From: DASXUX01 sp036504595
Lineage (GTDB): Bacteria; Planctomycetota; SZUA-567; H5-PLA8
NCBI GenBank assembly: GCA_036504595.1
Contig: DASXUX010000012.1
Location: 82,774 to 146,773, forward strand
DNA: 64,000 bases
Direction of reading: 5' to 3'
Shown here: positions 33,475-42,807 of the stretch, one piece after another
Layout of the letters: each line of letters opens with the position of its first letter
Numbering within the stretch: position 1 is the stretch's first letter
Position numbers and translations under genes: made by a program
The notes under the pieces: model-generated
The model's input: only the letters and a program-made list of their open reading frames with translations
Database searches by the model: none
Told to the model about the DNA's origin: nothing

Positions 33475-33936
33475 ATGGCAAAGAATCTTATGGAAGTCGT
33501 CGAGAAGCCGGCGCTCAAGCCTGAACGGCTCACCTGCTTCAACATCGGCGATACGGTGGACGTGCACGTCAAGATCATTGAAGGCGAGAAGGAACGCATC
33601 CAGATCTTCACGGGGATCGTCATCGCTCGCAAAGGCCACGGCGTCAACGAAGCCTTCACCGTGCGGCGCCTGGTTGGAAGCGAGGGCGTGGAGCGCGTCT
33701 GGCCGCTGCACAGCCCGTCGATCGACAAGATCGAAGTGAAGAAGAGCGGCAAGGTGCGGCGCGCCAAGCTGTACTACCTGCGCGATCGCGTCGGCAAGGC
33801 CACTCGCGTTGCCGAACAGCAGGAAGAGGCCGCGGTCAAGCCGCGCGCCGCCGGCACCGTCCCGCCTCCGCAAGAAAAGAAGCATCACCATAAAGAAGAG
33901 AAGGCTGAGAAGCCGGCCGAACAGGCAAAGGCGTAA
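33475..33936 (+). CDS. rplS: 50S ribosomal protein L19
   Basis: 153 aa. FNIGDTVDVHVKIIEGEKER, QIFTGIVIARKGHGV, TVRRLVGSEGVERVWPLHSP, IDKIEVKKSGKVRRAKLYYL and RDRVGKATRV are the L19 signature. After residue about 118 it has a 35-residue Glu/Lys/Ala tail with a His-His-His run, longer than in most bacteria. L19 lies at the subunit interface. Last gene of the ribosomal block. Confidence 0.97.
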   Translation: MAKNLMEVVEKPALKPERLTCFNIGDTVDVHVKIIEGEKERIQIFTGIVIARKGHGVNEAFTVRRLVGSEGVERVWPLHSPSIDKIEVKKSGKVRRAKLYYLRDRVGKATRVAEQQEEAAVKPRAAGTVPPPQEKKHHHKEEKAEKPAEQAKA

Positions 33937-33941
33937 ACGGC

Positions 33942-34060
33942 AGGGTTCAGGGTTCGGGGTTCAGGGTTCAGGGTGCGGCCGTTGACGTCGCACGTCCTGA
34001 GCCCTGATTCTCTTTCCGGCCATACCCTGGACCCTGACCTCTGGACCCTATACCCTGCTG
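33942..34060. repeat. Long heptamer array with inverted arms before the 34063 gene
   Basis: GGGTTCA / GGGTTCG units on the left; CCCTGGA / CCCTGAC / CCCTATA units on the right. The array stops two bases before the next start codon, which therefore has no classical ribosome-binding site. Confidence 0.85.
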
Positions 34061-34062
34061 TC

Positions 34063-34572
34063 ATGAAACTGCGCCACCTGCTCCTGCTGACCAGCGCCAT
34101 CGGCGCCTGCGGCGCACTGCTGCTGGCGGCGGATATGTACCGGCGGCTGAAGGATGCGGAAGCGGCGGTGGGGTTGCCGGTCGGCGCGGCAAAGGAAGAT
34201 TTCTCCGTGCTGGGCTTCGGCCTGCCGCACACCTTCGGCTTGGTGTCGCTGGCCTTTATGTTCCTGGCCATGCTGCTGCTGATGATTTCGGCGTTTCGAG
34301 AAAAAGCGGCCACGGCGTCACCGGCGCCAGTCGTCCAGGTTCCGCAGCCGGTCGGGACGGTGCAGACGCTACACGAGCTGGCGGAGCGGGAACTGGAGTT
34401 GCAGCCGTCAGTCCAATTCGAACCGACAATAATCCCGGCTTCCCCGGCAGCAGAGGCCGCCGATGCGAGTGCCCCAGGCGCTCTTCCAAAGATAGCAGTT
34501 CCGGAGCAGAAACCAGAAGAGAAGCCGGAGGCGCCATTTTCCGCGAAGGAAAATGACGGTCCTGTACGTTAA
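34063..34572 (+). CDS. Small two-helix membrane protein of unknown function
   Basis: 169 aa from ATG 34063; the longer frame upstream is repeat sequence. Helix 1 (LLLLTSAIGACGALLLAADMY) and helix 2 (FGLVSLAFMFLAMLLLMISAF) flank a short loop. The C-terminal half is a disordered Pro/Glu/Ala tail. No family recognised. It follows rplS on the same strand but is separated from it by a repeat. Confidence 0.6.
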   Translation: MKLRHLLLLTSAIGACGALLLAADMYRRLKDAEAAVGLPVGAAKEDFSVLGFGLPHTFGLVSLAFMFLAMLLLMISAFREKAATASPAPVVQVPQPVGTVQTLHELAERELELQPSVQFEPTIIPASPAAEAADASAPGALPKIAVPEQKPEEKPEAPFSAKENDGPVR

Positions 34573-34575
34573 ACA

Positions 34576-34656
34576 GTGTGGCACGGGCAGGCTGCGCCGC
34601 GGTTTGAGTGCGGGTGTCACGGACTGGCGGTTGTTCGCGGCGCGGATTGCCCGTGA
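34576..34656. repeat. Truncated MITE-like element (GTGTGGCAC family)
   Basis: The left end GTGTGGCACGGGCAGGCTG and an internal GGTTGTTCGCGGCGCGGATTG shared with the copy at 42548. The right end is missing. Confidence 0.65.
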
Positions 34657-34773
34657 GTCTGGCGGTCGGCGAATGCGCACCTTGCGACAAAGCGAGGCAG
34701 AGGCTAAACTGCGCAGCCATGTGGCGCAATCCTTCTGGATTGCGGTACTGTGATGTTCATGAGGAGACTATCG

Positions 34774-35895
34774 ATGAGTCTGCTGGGTGCGCGCTTTCTG
34801 TTGATCGGCGTTCTGGTCGGGGCCGGGTTGGCTTACGCGGCGGAAGACCGCGTCATCATGGTCCGGAATAACGAAGTGCGTTCTGGCGTGATCACCAAAG
34901 CAGACCTGGACGGCGTCGAACTGCAAATGCGCGACGCCAAGACCAGCCAAGTTGCCAAGATGACGATGGGCGGTGCGGAGATCGCCAACATCGAATGGGA
35001 TTCGGGCTCCCCGGAGTACCGTTCGGCGATGGCGAACTACGACAGCCAGCACTACGCCGAAGGGGTGCGCGATTTCCAGAGCATCCTCAACGACAAAGAC
35101 GATCTCGAGAAATTCCGAGCCGTGTGCAAGCCGGCGCTCTATTTTTACTACGCGCAAAGCCTGTATCTTTCCGGCAAGCCGTCCGAAGCCATTCCGGCAT
35201 TCGAAAAGCTCATGAACGAGTTCAAGAACTCGTACTACGTGCCGGCCGCCGTCGGCAGCTTGGTCGATTGCGCGATCATCACTAAGGACTTGAGCAAGGT
35301 TCCACCGCTGCTTTCACAGCTTCGCGCGCTGGGCATGGAGCAGAAAGCTCTGGCCGATTACTACGAAGGCCAGATGCTGCTGGCTCAAAACAAGGCCAAA
35401 GAAGCCGATTCCAAGTTCGCCGCCGCGGCGGGCGGCAGCAGCGTGCCCAGCACCAAGGGCATGGCGCTGATGGGTCAGGCGAAGTGCGCGGTGGGCGAAG
35501 GCAATCTGGTCAAAGCGCGCGATCTGGCGCAAAAGGCTCTGGCTGCCGGCGCGCCGCGGGACGTTTCGGGCGCAGCGCACCTGGTCATTGGCGATGCCGT
35601 TCTGGCCGAAGTGGAAGCCCAGAAGCCGACCGGCGACGTCTTGCAGACGAAGCTGATGGATGCGCTGCTGGAGTACATGCGGGTGCTGGAACAGTATCGG
35701 GGCAACGTGGACAACGAAGCCCAGGCGATGCTGCACGCCGGCGATGCGCTCATCAAGCTGAGCAAGCTCCCGAACCGCTCCGCTGACATGCATCGCGCGA
35801 TCACCCTGTACACCAAGCTCGTCCAGGACCCGCGCTATCGCAGCACGCGCTACGCCGGCTTGGCCGAGACCGCGATGAAGGCCATTCGCAGATAA
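34774..35895 (+). CDS. Exported TPR-like protein of unknown function
   Basis: 373 aa from ATG 34774, chosen because AGGAGA lies 6 bp before it (three upstream in-frame starts exist). Signal peptide MSLLGARFLLIGVLVGAGLAYA. The first 50 mature residues look like a small beta domain (VIMVRNNEVRSGVITKADLDGVELQM). The rest is helical repeats of TPR character (ALYFYYAQSLYLSGKPSEAI, ALADYYEGQMLLAQNKAKEA, GMALMGQAKCAVGEGNLVKA). Probably a periplasmic scaffold. It precedes the large heme protein on the same strand by 69 bp. Confidence 0.75.
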   Translation: MSLLGARFLLIGVLVGAGLAYAAEDRVIMVRNNEVRSGVITKADLDGVELQMRDAKTSQVAKMTMGGAEIANIEWDSGSPEYRSAMANYDSQHYAEGVRDFQSILNDKDDLEKFRAVCKPALYFYYAQSLYLSGKPSEAIPAFEKLMNEFKNSYYVPAAVGSLVDCAIITKDLSKVPPLLSQLRALGMEQKALADYYEGQMLLAQNKAKEADSKFAAAAGGSSVPSTKGMALMGQAKCAVGEGNLVKARDLAQKALAAGAPRDVSGAAHLVIGDAVLAEVEAQKPTGDVLQTKLMDALLEYMRVLEQYRGNVDNEAQAMLHAGDALIKLSKLPNRSADMHRAITLYTKLVQDPRYRSTRYAGLAETAMKAIRR

Positions 35896-35964
35896 CCAAA
35901 GCTGGTTCGCGGACCCTATGATTGCGTGGCGGGGTATATCGCTGCAGGCGAATCGGGGTACCTG

Positions 35965-38900
35965 ATGACGACTCTGAAGACGTTGGCTTTCGGCTGCGCG
36001 GCGGTGTTCTGTTGCGCTCTGATGCCGGACGCCAACGCCGAAGGCTTTGGGAACGCGCTGGACGCGAGCACCGCGATAGCCAGAGTGCCCGGCAGGCCGG
36101 CGTATACAACCTGGCCGCTCACGTTCGAGTGCCGCATCAAGCTGAAGAAGGCTCAGGCCTACAACGTCATCGCCGCGTGTGAGCCCAAGTCTTCCCCGCT
36201 GCATTGGGAACTGTTCACGTTCCCGGGCACTGGCCATTTGATGGCGTACTTGCCCGGCTGCAAGCCTGACCATGCGCGAAGCACGGTAAGTGTCACTGAT
36301 GATGCGTGGCACTACGTCGCGCTGGTCATGGCCGAGACCGCTGTGCGCCTCTACGTCGATGGCGCCGAAGCAGCGAACCTGCAGGTAAAGCGCGATTCCG
36401 GCATCAGGACCACGGGCCAGGATCTGACGATCGGTGCGCTCAACGATCTGAGCAACCGCTGCAACGGAGCGATTGACGAAACTCGGCTGTCCAGCGTGGC
36501 GCGCACGATTCAAGGGGTGCCGACGGCGCCGTTTGAGCCGGACGCGGACACGATTGGGCTTTGGCATTTCGATGAGACGAAAGCTCAGAACTCCGCGGAC
36601 GCCTCCAGCTTGAAGAACCCAGCGCTTCTGGTCCAGGCCGGACCCCAAGCGGCCACTGGCGCTCTAGCGGATCCGAACGCTGCGCCGCGCGGCACACAGG
36701 TTGGGGTGATCTCTCCGGAGCCGGACGTGAAGGCGTGCCGGGCATTGTTGGTCGAGACGCTCAAAGAGCTCAAGCTCCCCTCGCTTGAAAAGGCCGGCGA
36801 AACGCGCGACGCGGTGCTCGCCGATTGGGACGAGCATTACTGGCACTTGGGCAATCAACTCAGCGGCGCCGAAAAGCTTCCCCAAAATGCGGCAGAGCAG
36901 ACCTATGACAATCATGCGTTGGTCCGGGCCAGCGACGGCGATCAGGCCGGGGTTGTCCTGCGCCGCAGCGCGGCGCTGACGAAGCGGCTCAAGCAGTTGC
37001 CTGGCGCGCCAGACGTGAGCGCTTTCGAGCGCGATTGCGAGACGCTTGCAGCGTCGGCAGCGAAGGTGCCAGCTTCTGATCCAACGCGGCGAAAAGGGCT
37101 GTATCTCGCTGCGTGCGCCCTGAATCGTCAGGTTGCGTTCGCCAATCCGCTGCTGGATTTCGACGAAATCCTTTTCGTGGCGCGCGGGGTGTACAACGGT
37201 TCGCGCAAAATGGGGCTGAAGCCGACCAGCGATTCGCAAGGGCAGCATTTCCAGACTCAATACTTTGCCTTCAACAGCATCCCGGGCGGCGGAGTCTTTA
37301 CGGTGAAGAACTTCCGCGGCACGCCTGAAATTCGAAATCTGTTGAGCAACGCGGTTGTGGAGAGTGGGCGGCTGAAGGGGCGCAAGCTGGAACCGGGCGC
37401 ATTCATTTCACCCGATCTATCCAGCGATGGAAAAACAGTTCTGTTTTCATACACGGAAAACAAAGAGCATCGTTGGGAGTGGAATAATCAGACAACGTGG
37501 CATGTGTTTAAGATCGGAGCGGATGGCTCCGCACTGACCCAGCTTACCGATGGACCCGTTGACGATTTTGATGCCTGTTGGCTGCCCTCTGGCCGGATCG
37601 CGTTCCTGTCCGAACGCCGCGGCGGGTACATTCGCTGCTTCGACAAACTGGAAGTCCCGCAGCACACTCTGCACAGCATGAAGGCGGACGGCAGCGACGT
37701 TTATCCGATCAGCTATTTCGAGACCGGCGAGTTCACTCCCAGCGTCAATAACGAAGGCATGCTGGTCTACACCCGTTGGGACTATGTGGATCGCGAGAAC
37801 TGCCAAGGCTCCAACTTCTGGATCTGCGGTCCGGATGGGAGCGATCCGCGCGCGCCTCACGGCAACTATCCCTATCCTTGGCACACGTTCCCCGACAATC
37901 GCGACAAGGATTCGCGAATGGGCCGTCCGTACACTGAGATGAACATTCGCGCGGTGCCGAATTCACACCTGTACATTCTCACGGCGGCGCCGCATCACGG
38001 AGAGGCGTTCGGCAGTCTGTGCATGCTGGACCTGCGCGTGCCGGATGATTCGTTCATGTCGCAACTCAAACGCATCACGCCGTACGTGCGCTTTCCGGAG
38101 TCCGAAATCGATGCGCGGCTTCAATATCCTTATGGCATGGCGTGGCCGCTCAGCGAGGATTTCTATCTGTGTAATTGGTGGGAGAACCTTTACTTGCTCG
38201 ACCGCTTTGGCAACCAGACGCTGCTGTGTGAAAACAGCCTTGCTTTCGGGGGGACGACGGACTGGCGCATGCGGCTGATCGACCCGATTCCGCTGAAGGC
38301 GCGCAAGTCTCCGCCCGTCGTGCCGTCGCGAACCAACCAGGGCAAAGATGCCCGGCCTGACGCGCCGCATGCGACGATCGCGCTGATGAACGTGTACGAC
38401 ACGGATCAGCCTTTCCCGCCGGGAACAAAGGTAAAGTCTCTGCGCATCGTCCAGAATATGCCGAAGACCAATGCTCAGATGGCTGATCCGAAGATGGGTT
38501 ACCATTGGGAAAATACGCCGCGCATCCCTCTGGGAATCGTGCCTGTGGAAGAAGACGGCAGCGCGTACTTTGAGGCTCCCGTGGAACGCGAGCTCATCTT
38601 CCAGGCGCTGGATGAAAACCACATGGCCGTCCAATCGATGCGCTCGGTGGCCTACGTTCATCCCGGCGAACAGCTCACCTGCCAAGGTTGTCATGAGAAA
38701 CCTCAGAACACGCCAGTCGTTCGAAAAAACCCCATGGCCATGCGACGCGCGCCGTCGCGGCTGGAACCGGAAGCCGGGCCGGTGGAACCGATCACCTTCT
38801 TCCGTTCCGTGAAGCCGGTGTTCGAACGCAGTTGCGTCGGCTGCCACCAGAAAGAAAACAAAGGCCCGATCGATATGGCCTACGAGAAGCTTGAGCCATA

Positions 38901-39261
38901 CGCGTTCTATTTCTCTGGGGGTATGCGCGGCTCGGTGACCATTCCCATTCACGGCGGGACACGTTCGATTCCCGGACGCGTTGGCGCGCGCAATTCCCGC
39001 ATGGGCCGTTCGCTGCTCGACCAGTGGCACAAGGATAAAGTGCCGCAGGAGGATTACCTCCGCGTCGTAATCTGGCTCGACTGCAACTCTCTGCGGCTCG
39101 GCGCGTTTAATGACGAAAAGGATCAAGTTGCGGGCAAGCTGGTCTGGCCGCTGCTCGATGTGGATCCAAAGAATCCACAGGGCCTGGAACGCCTGCGTGC
39201 TGGTAGCGCCGGCTCCGCTGATGGCGACAAAAAGCCGGCGCTTGCCAGGAATGCGGATTAG
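35965..39261 (+). CDS. Large exported LamG / beta-propeller / double c-heme protein (HzsA-like)
   Basis: 1098 aa from ATG 35965. After the signal peptide (ending PDANA) comes a LamG/concanavalin-like domain (about 25-190, with DDAWHYVALVMAETAVRLYVDG). A middle region follows, then propeller repeats resembling TolB/PD40 (SPDLSSDGKTVLFSYTEN, CWLPSGRIAFLSERRGGY). The C-terminal third has two c-heme sites, CQGCH (residue 906) and CVGCH (957), and the end VWPLLDVDPKNPQGLE. This layout matches planctomycete proteins related to the hydrazine synthase alpha subunit, but it does not by itself show anammox. Heme attachment would need the ResB/CcsA pair at 20.5-24.8 kb. The last residues derive from a degenerate REP near 39202. 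Confidence 0.85.
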   Translation: MTTLKTLAFGCAAVFCCALMPDANAEGFGNALDASTAIARVPGRPAYTTWPLTFECRIKLKKAQAYNVIAACEPKSSPLHWELFTFPGTGHLMAYLPGCKPDHARSTVSVTDDAWHYVALVMAETAVRLYVDGAEAANLQVKRDSGIRTTGQDLTIGALNDLSNRCNGAIDETRLSSVARTIQGVPTAPFEPDADTIGLWHFDETKAQNSADASSLKNPALLVQAGPQAATGALADPNAAPRGTQVGVISPEPDVKACRALLVETLKELKLPSLEKAGETRDAVLADWDEHYWHLGNQLSGAEKLPQNAAEQTYDNHALVRASDGDQAGVVLRRSAALTKRLKQLPGAPDVSAFERDCETLAASAAKVPASDPTRRKGLYLAACALNRQVAFANPLLDFDEILFVARGVYNGSRKMGLKPTSDSQGQHFQTQYFAFNSIPGGGVFTVKNFRGTPEIRNLLSNAVVESGRLKGRKLEPGAFISPDLSSDGKTVLFSYTENKEHRWEWNNQTTWHVFKIGADGSALTQLTDGPVDDFDACWLPSGRIAFLSERRGGYIRCFDKLEVPQHTLHSMKADGSDVYPISYFETGEFTPSVNNEGMLVYTRWDYVDRENCQGSNFWICGPDGSDPRAPHGNYPYPWHTFPDNRDKDSRMGRPYTEMNIRAVPNSHLYILTAAPHHGEAFGSLCMLDLRVPDDSFMSQLKRITPYVRFPESEIDARLQYPYGMAWPLSEDFYLCNWWENLYLLDRFGNQTLLCENSLAFGGTTDWRMRLIDPIPLKARKSPPVVPSRTNQGKDARPDAPHATIALMNVYDTDQPFPPGTKVKSLRIVQNMPKTNAQMADPKMGYHWENTPRIPLGIVPVEEDGSAYFEAPVERELIFQALDENHMAVQSMRSVAYVHPGEQLTCQGCHEKPQNTPVVRKNPMAMRRAPSRLEPEAGPVEPITFFRSVKPVFERSCVGCHQKENKGPIDMAYEKLEPYAFYFSGGMRGSVTIPIHGGTRSIPGRVGARNSRMGRSLLDQWHKDKVPQEDYLRVVIWLDCNSLRLGAFNDEKDQVAGKLVWPLLDVDPKNPQGLERLRAGSAGSADGDKKPALARNAD

Positions 39262-39262
39262 G

Positions 39263-40156
39263 TCAGGCCTTCGTTCCTGTCATGGCGATGCCTTCGATGA
39301 AGAAGCGTTGAGCGACGAAGAAGAGCAGCAACGCGGGCAGCGTCATGAGCAGCGCCGCGGCCATCAGCAGGCCCCATTCGGTATCCTGGACGCCTTGCAG
39401 GTGAGCCAATCCGAGCGCAAGCGTCCGGTTCTTCTCGCTCGTGAGATAAATAAGCGGACCCATGAAGTCGTTCCAATCGCGCAGCACGGTGAAAATCGTG
39501 ACAGTGAGCAACGCGGGCTTGGAGAGCGGGAGGATAATCGTCCAGAAGACGCGCCACTCGCTCGCGCCGTCCAGCCGCGCGGCTTCAAGCAAGTCTTCAG
39601 GTATCGTCAGAAAGAACTGTCGCAGCAAAAAAATGAAGAATGCGTTTCCAAAGAAGGAAGGCACGATCAGCGGCAGGAACGTATCCACCCAGCCGATCTT
39701 GCTGTAGAAAACAAAAATCGGAATCATCGTCACGGCGGCGGGGAGCATCATCGTCGCAAGCAAGACGCCGAAAATCAGGTTGCGGTCCGGCCAGCGCAGG
39801 CGGCTGAACGCGTAAGCGGCGGTGGAGCAGCTCAGCAAAGTTCCCAGCGTGGAGAAAAAGACAATAATCAGCGTGTTGCTGGTGTAGCGAGCGGCCGGGA
39901 ATTCCGTGAAAGCTTTCTGGTAATGTTCCGTTGTTACCGGGTTGGGTATCCACTGCGGCGGCATGAGGAACATCGCATCGTTCGTTTTCAGCGACGTTGC
40001 GACCAGCCACAAAAAGGGTCCGAGAAACAGCGCCAGCAGTCCAGCCAGTACCATGTGGGCCAGAATGTGGCTGCGGCGGCGCTGGCCGGCGATAGAGCCC
40101 AACGGACTGCGTTGCGACTCGTTGCTCTGCCGCTGGGATTCATAGCTGAATTTCAT
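39263..40156 (-). CDS. Sugar ABC transporter permease (MalG/AraQ type)
   Basis: 297 aa with six helices. The EAA loop that contacts the ATPase is visible as EAARLDGASEWRVFW followed by TIILPLSKPAL. The N-terminus LGPFLWLVATSLKT and WIPNPVTTEHYQKAF are usual for CUT1 inner-membrane subunits. The start ATG overlaps the stop of the upstream gene (ATGA), so it is translationally coupled to the binding-protein/permease fusion. No ATPase gene accompanies the pair. Confidence 0.93.
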   Translation of the reverse strand: MKFSYESQRQSNESQRSPLGSIAGQRRRSHILAHMVLAGLLALFLGPFLWLVATSLKTNDAMFLMPPQWIPNPVTTEHYQKAFTEFPAARYTSNTLIIVFFSTLGTLLSCSTAAYAFSRLRWPDRNLIFGVLLATMMLPAAVTMIPIFVFYSKIGWVDTFLPLIVPSFFGNAFFIFLLRQFFLTIPEDLLEAARLDGASEWRVFWTIILPLSKPALLTVTIFTVLRDWNDFMGPLIYLTSEKNRTLALGLAHLQGVQDTEWGLLMAAALLMTLPALLLFFVAQRFFIEGIAMTGTKA

Positions 40157-42450
40157 TGCCGTGAACCCTCGTAGTAGACCCAGCGTTTGGCGCCCACGAA
40201 CTGAACGCCCGTGATGATCAGGATCACCAGGAACAGCACCCACGCCATTGCGGCGGCATAGCCCATGTGCAGATTCTGGAAAGCTTCGCGGAACAGATAG
40301 AGCACATAAAACAACGTCGAGTCGCCGGGGCCGCCCTCTGTCACCAGGTACGCTTGCGTGAAGACTTGCAGCGAACCGATGACGCCCATGACCAGCATGA
40401 AGAACATCGCCGGCGAAATCATGGGCAGCGTGACGTTGCGGAACTTGCTCCAGAGCCCCGCGCCATCAATTTCCGCCGCTTCGTAAAGTTGACGCGGCAC
40501 GCCTTGCAGCGCGGCGAGGAAAATGATCATGCCTCCGCCGACGCTCCAGAAGCCCATCACGATCAGAGCGGGCTTGGAGTAGAACTCGCTGGTCAGCCAC
40601 GGAATCTCGGGCAATCCGAGCTTGAAGAGAATGACGTTGATCACGCCGCAGTCGGGATTGAACATCCAGCGCCACAGCAGACTGCCGGCCACCGCGGGCA
40701 CAACGGTTGGCAGATAGAAACACGTGCGGTATATCGCACGGCCGCCGATCTCCATATTCAGGAGCAGCGCAAGGCCCAGCGAAATCGCGATCCCCAAGGG
40801 CACCGACAGGGCGGTGAAGTAAAGCGTGTTCCACATGGCCGTCACGAAGAAGCGGTCGGTGGTGAACAGCCGCGAATAATTGTCCGCTCCGACCCACGTG
40901 CCGGAGTCCAGGATTTCGTAGTGCATCAGCGAGTACATCAGCGTCGCGAGGATCGGCCCAAGCGTGAAGACGATCAGCCCCAAGATCGCCGGCGCCGCGA
41001 AGGCGTATCCGGCCAGCGCCTCGCCTCTTTGCAGAGAGAGTTTTCGTATGCGCTTGTACGAAGACCACGCGCGGACGGCAATCAGCAGCGCCGCAAGTCC
41101 GCCCAGAATCCATCCCAGTTGCGGCCAGTTTACTCGCGTGCCGCCGGTTTCGGAGAGAAATTGATCGAGCAGTTTCTGCGATTCGCGAGTCGCGATATCG
41201 AGCGCTTCCTGCGAACCAAGCTTTCCCCGCGAGACCCACTCGACCGCGCGCAGCATCTCGTCATTGATCGCCGCACCGATGGGCGTGATGGGCCGGTAGT
41301 GCGAGTACTTCATCTGGTCGATCGCCAAGCGCCAGAACGGGCTGTTCGTGAAAAACGGATCATTGGCGGCAGAACGCAGCGCTGGCAGCTTGTTGCTCGA
41401 CGTCGCCATGAAGCGCTGTGACTCTTCCGACAGGATGAAGCGGCTGAACGCCCACGCGCCCTCCACATTCTTCGCGGCCGTCGGAATGACAAGGCTGAAC
41501 CCGCCGGACCACGTTGCGGGCACGCCATCGTCGGCGTGCGGGCAGGGCGCGGCGCCCCATTCCATGCGCGCGCCGTACTTCTGAATCGTGCTCAACTCGC
41601 CGACATCGAGCACGATCATCGCGATCCGGCCGCTGATGAACGGGTTCTGCCCTTCCGCGCCAAAGCCGGACTGCAACGTCATCAGGTCTTCCATGCCGTA
41701 GTCGAGAACGAACGCGCGAATCCACTCCAGCGCCTCGACCACGCGCGGGTCGTTAAGCCTCACCTTGCGGCCATCGTCGGACATGAACTTCGCGTTACGC
41801 TGCCAGCCGTAAAGGTACAGCGCGCCGACGTTGCCCCAGATCGGCACGAAGCCGACCTGATCGAAATGCCCGTCGCTGCGGCGTTTGGTCAGCTTTTTCG
41901 AATATTCGCGCAAGTCGCTCCACGTGCGCGGCGGCTTCTCGGGGTCGAGACCCGCTTCGCGGAAGGCCTTCTTGTTGTAGTAAAGGACGCGCACGTCCGT
42001 GTCATAGGGAACAGCGAACTGCTGTCCGCTGTAAAAACACTCGCCCCAGGGCGCGTCGAAGAAATCTTCTCCGCGCAAGCCTGCCGCCTTGATCCGGTCA
42101 TCCAGCGGCAGGAAAGCGTTACGCGCAGCGTAGCTGGCGACTTTGTAGCGATCGAAAACGGAAACGTCCGGCGGCGTGCCGCCTGCGATGGCCGGCAGCA
42201 TTTTGGAGTGAATGTGCGTGTAGGGGATATCCACCAGTTCGACGAAGTGTTCGCGATTGGACTGGTTGAAGCGATCGACAAGTTTGCCGATGACCTCGCG
42301 CTGATCACCGGCGGTGAACAGATTCCAGAAGACAACCTTCCGGCGTGCGGGCGCGTCGGCCGCGAAAACAGGCGGGGTGAGTGCGTGAACCATCAGCGTG
42401 AGCGTGGCGCCGAGCAGAAAAGCGCGTGTTGCCGGCATGCTATTCATCAT
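40153..42450 (-). CDS. Fused extracellular sugar-binding protein and ABC permease
   Basis: 765 aa from ATG 42450 (GGAGG ten bases upstream). A signal-type N-terminus (FLLGATLTLMVHALTPPVFAADA) is followed by a family 1 solute-binding protein of about 390 residues (VVFWNLFTAGDQREVIGKLV, GGTPPDVSVFDRYKV, TWSGGFSLVIPTAAKNVEGA). After a short helical stretch and one extra helix (LGWILGGLAALLIAVRAW) comes a MalF/UgpA-type permease with YAFAAPAILGLIVFTLGPIL and the EAA loop EAAEIDGAGLWSKFRN. These parts are normally separate proteins. The fusion would tether the binding domain to the channel in the periplasm. Coupled to the 39263 permease. Confidence 0.92.
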   Translation of the reverse strand: MMNSMPATRAFLLGATLTLMVHALTPPVFAADAPARRKVVFWNLFTAGDQREVIGKLVDRFNQSNREHFVELVDIPYTHIHSKMLPAIAGGTPPDVSVFDRYKVASYAARNAFLPLDDRIKAAGLRGEDFFDAPWGECFYSGQQFAVPYDTDVRVLYYNKKAFREAGLDPEKPPRTWSDLREYSKKLTKRRSDGHFDQVGFVPIWGNVGALYLYGWQRNAKFMSDDGRKVRLNDPRVVEALEWIRAFVLDYGMEDLMTLQSGFGAEGQNPFISGRIAMIVLDVGELSTIQKYGARMEWGAAPCPHADDGVPATWSGGFSLVIPTAAKNVEGAWAFSRFILSEESQRFMATSSNKLPALRSAANDPFFTNSPFWRLAIDQMKYSHYRPITPIGAAINDEMLRAVEWVSRGKLGSQEALDIATRESQKLLDQFLSETGGTRVNWPQLGWILGGLAALLIAVRAWSSYKRIRKLSLQRGEALAGYAFAAPAILGLIVFTLGPILATLMYSLMHYEILDSGTWVGADNYSRLFTTDRFFVTAMWNTLYFTALSVPLGIAISLGLALLLNMEIGGRAIYRTCFYLPTVVPAVAGSLLWRWMFNPDCGVINVILFKLGLPEIPWLTSEFYSKPALIVMGFWSVGGGMIIFLAALQGVPRQLYEAAEIDGAGLWSKFRNVTLPMISPAMFFMLVMGVIGSLQVFTQAYLVTEGGPGDSTLFYVLYLFREAFQNLHMGYAAAMAWVLFLVILIITGVQFVGAKRWVYYEGSRQ

Positions 42451-42547
42451 GAGGCGTATGCCTCCGCGACTGCCGCTGGTCGAACCATCATCGCTGATAC
42501 GCGGGCGATGCTCCACAATTTTGCGGATGCTGTCAAGCAGGAGCGCG

Positions 42548-42697
42548 GTGTGGCACGGGCAGGCCGCGCCGCATTTGGTACGTTGGTATCAAGGACCGAC
42601 GGCTGTTCGCGGCGCGGATTGCCCGTGAACCCGGCAACCGCCACACGGGCAATCCATCAGCGCAAAAAGACGCGCTGATGGCCTGCCCGTGCCACAC
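42548..42697. repeat. MITE-like inverted repeat (GTGTGGCAC...GTGCCACAC family)
   Basis: 150 bp with left end GTGTGGCACGGGCAGGCCGC and right end GGCCTGCCCGTGCCACAC, plus inner GGATTGCCCGTG / CACGGGCAATCC arms. No ORF inside. Confidence 0.8.
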
Positions 42698-42760
42698 GGG
42701 CGCTTGTTTTTCCGTCGCATCCCGCCGCAGCGGGGCGTAGATTGGTCAGTGCTGGACGCC

Positions 42761-42795
42761 TGTAGCGTGACGGCCGCACGGAGGCCGGCGCTACC
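42761..42795. repeat. Degenerate REP pair (REPIN) before the 42808 gene
   Basis: GTAGCGTGACGGCC facing GGCCGGCGCTACC. The base run directly after it (ACGGAGGCTGAG) supplies the ribosome-binding site of the next gene. Confidence 0.65.
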
Positions 42796-42807
42796 ACGGA
42801 GGCTGAG

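Larger units (their letters stand above)
42451..42807. other. Intergenic region filled by repeats
   Basis: Between divergent genes. It holds a MITE-like element (42548-42697) and a REP pair (42761-42795). No gene is seen. Confidence 0.7.

Noticed and set aside
35965..39261. Interpreting the HzsA-like protein as evidence of anammox
   Set aside because: Similar proteins without hydrazine synthase function are common in Planctomycetota, and no other anammox genes are in the window.
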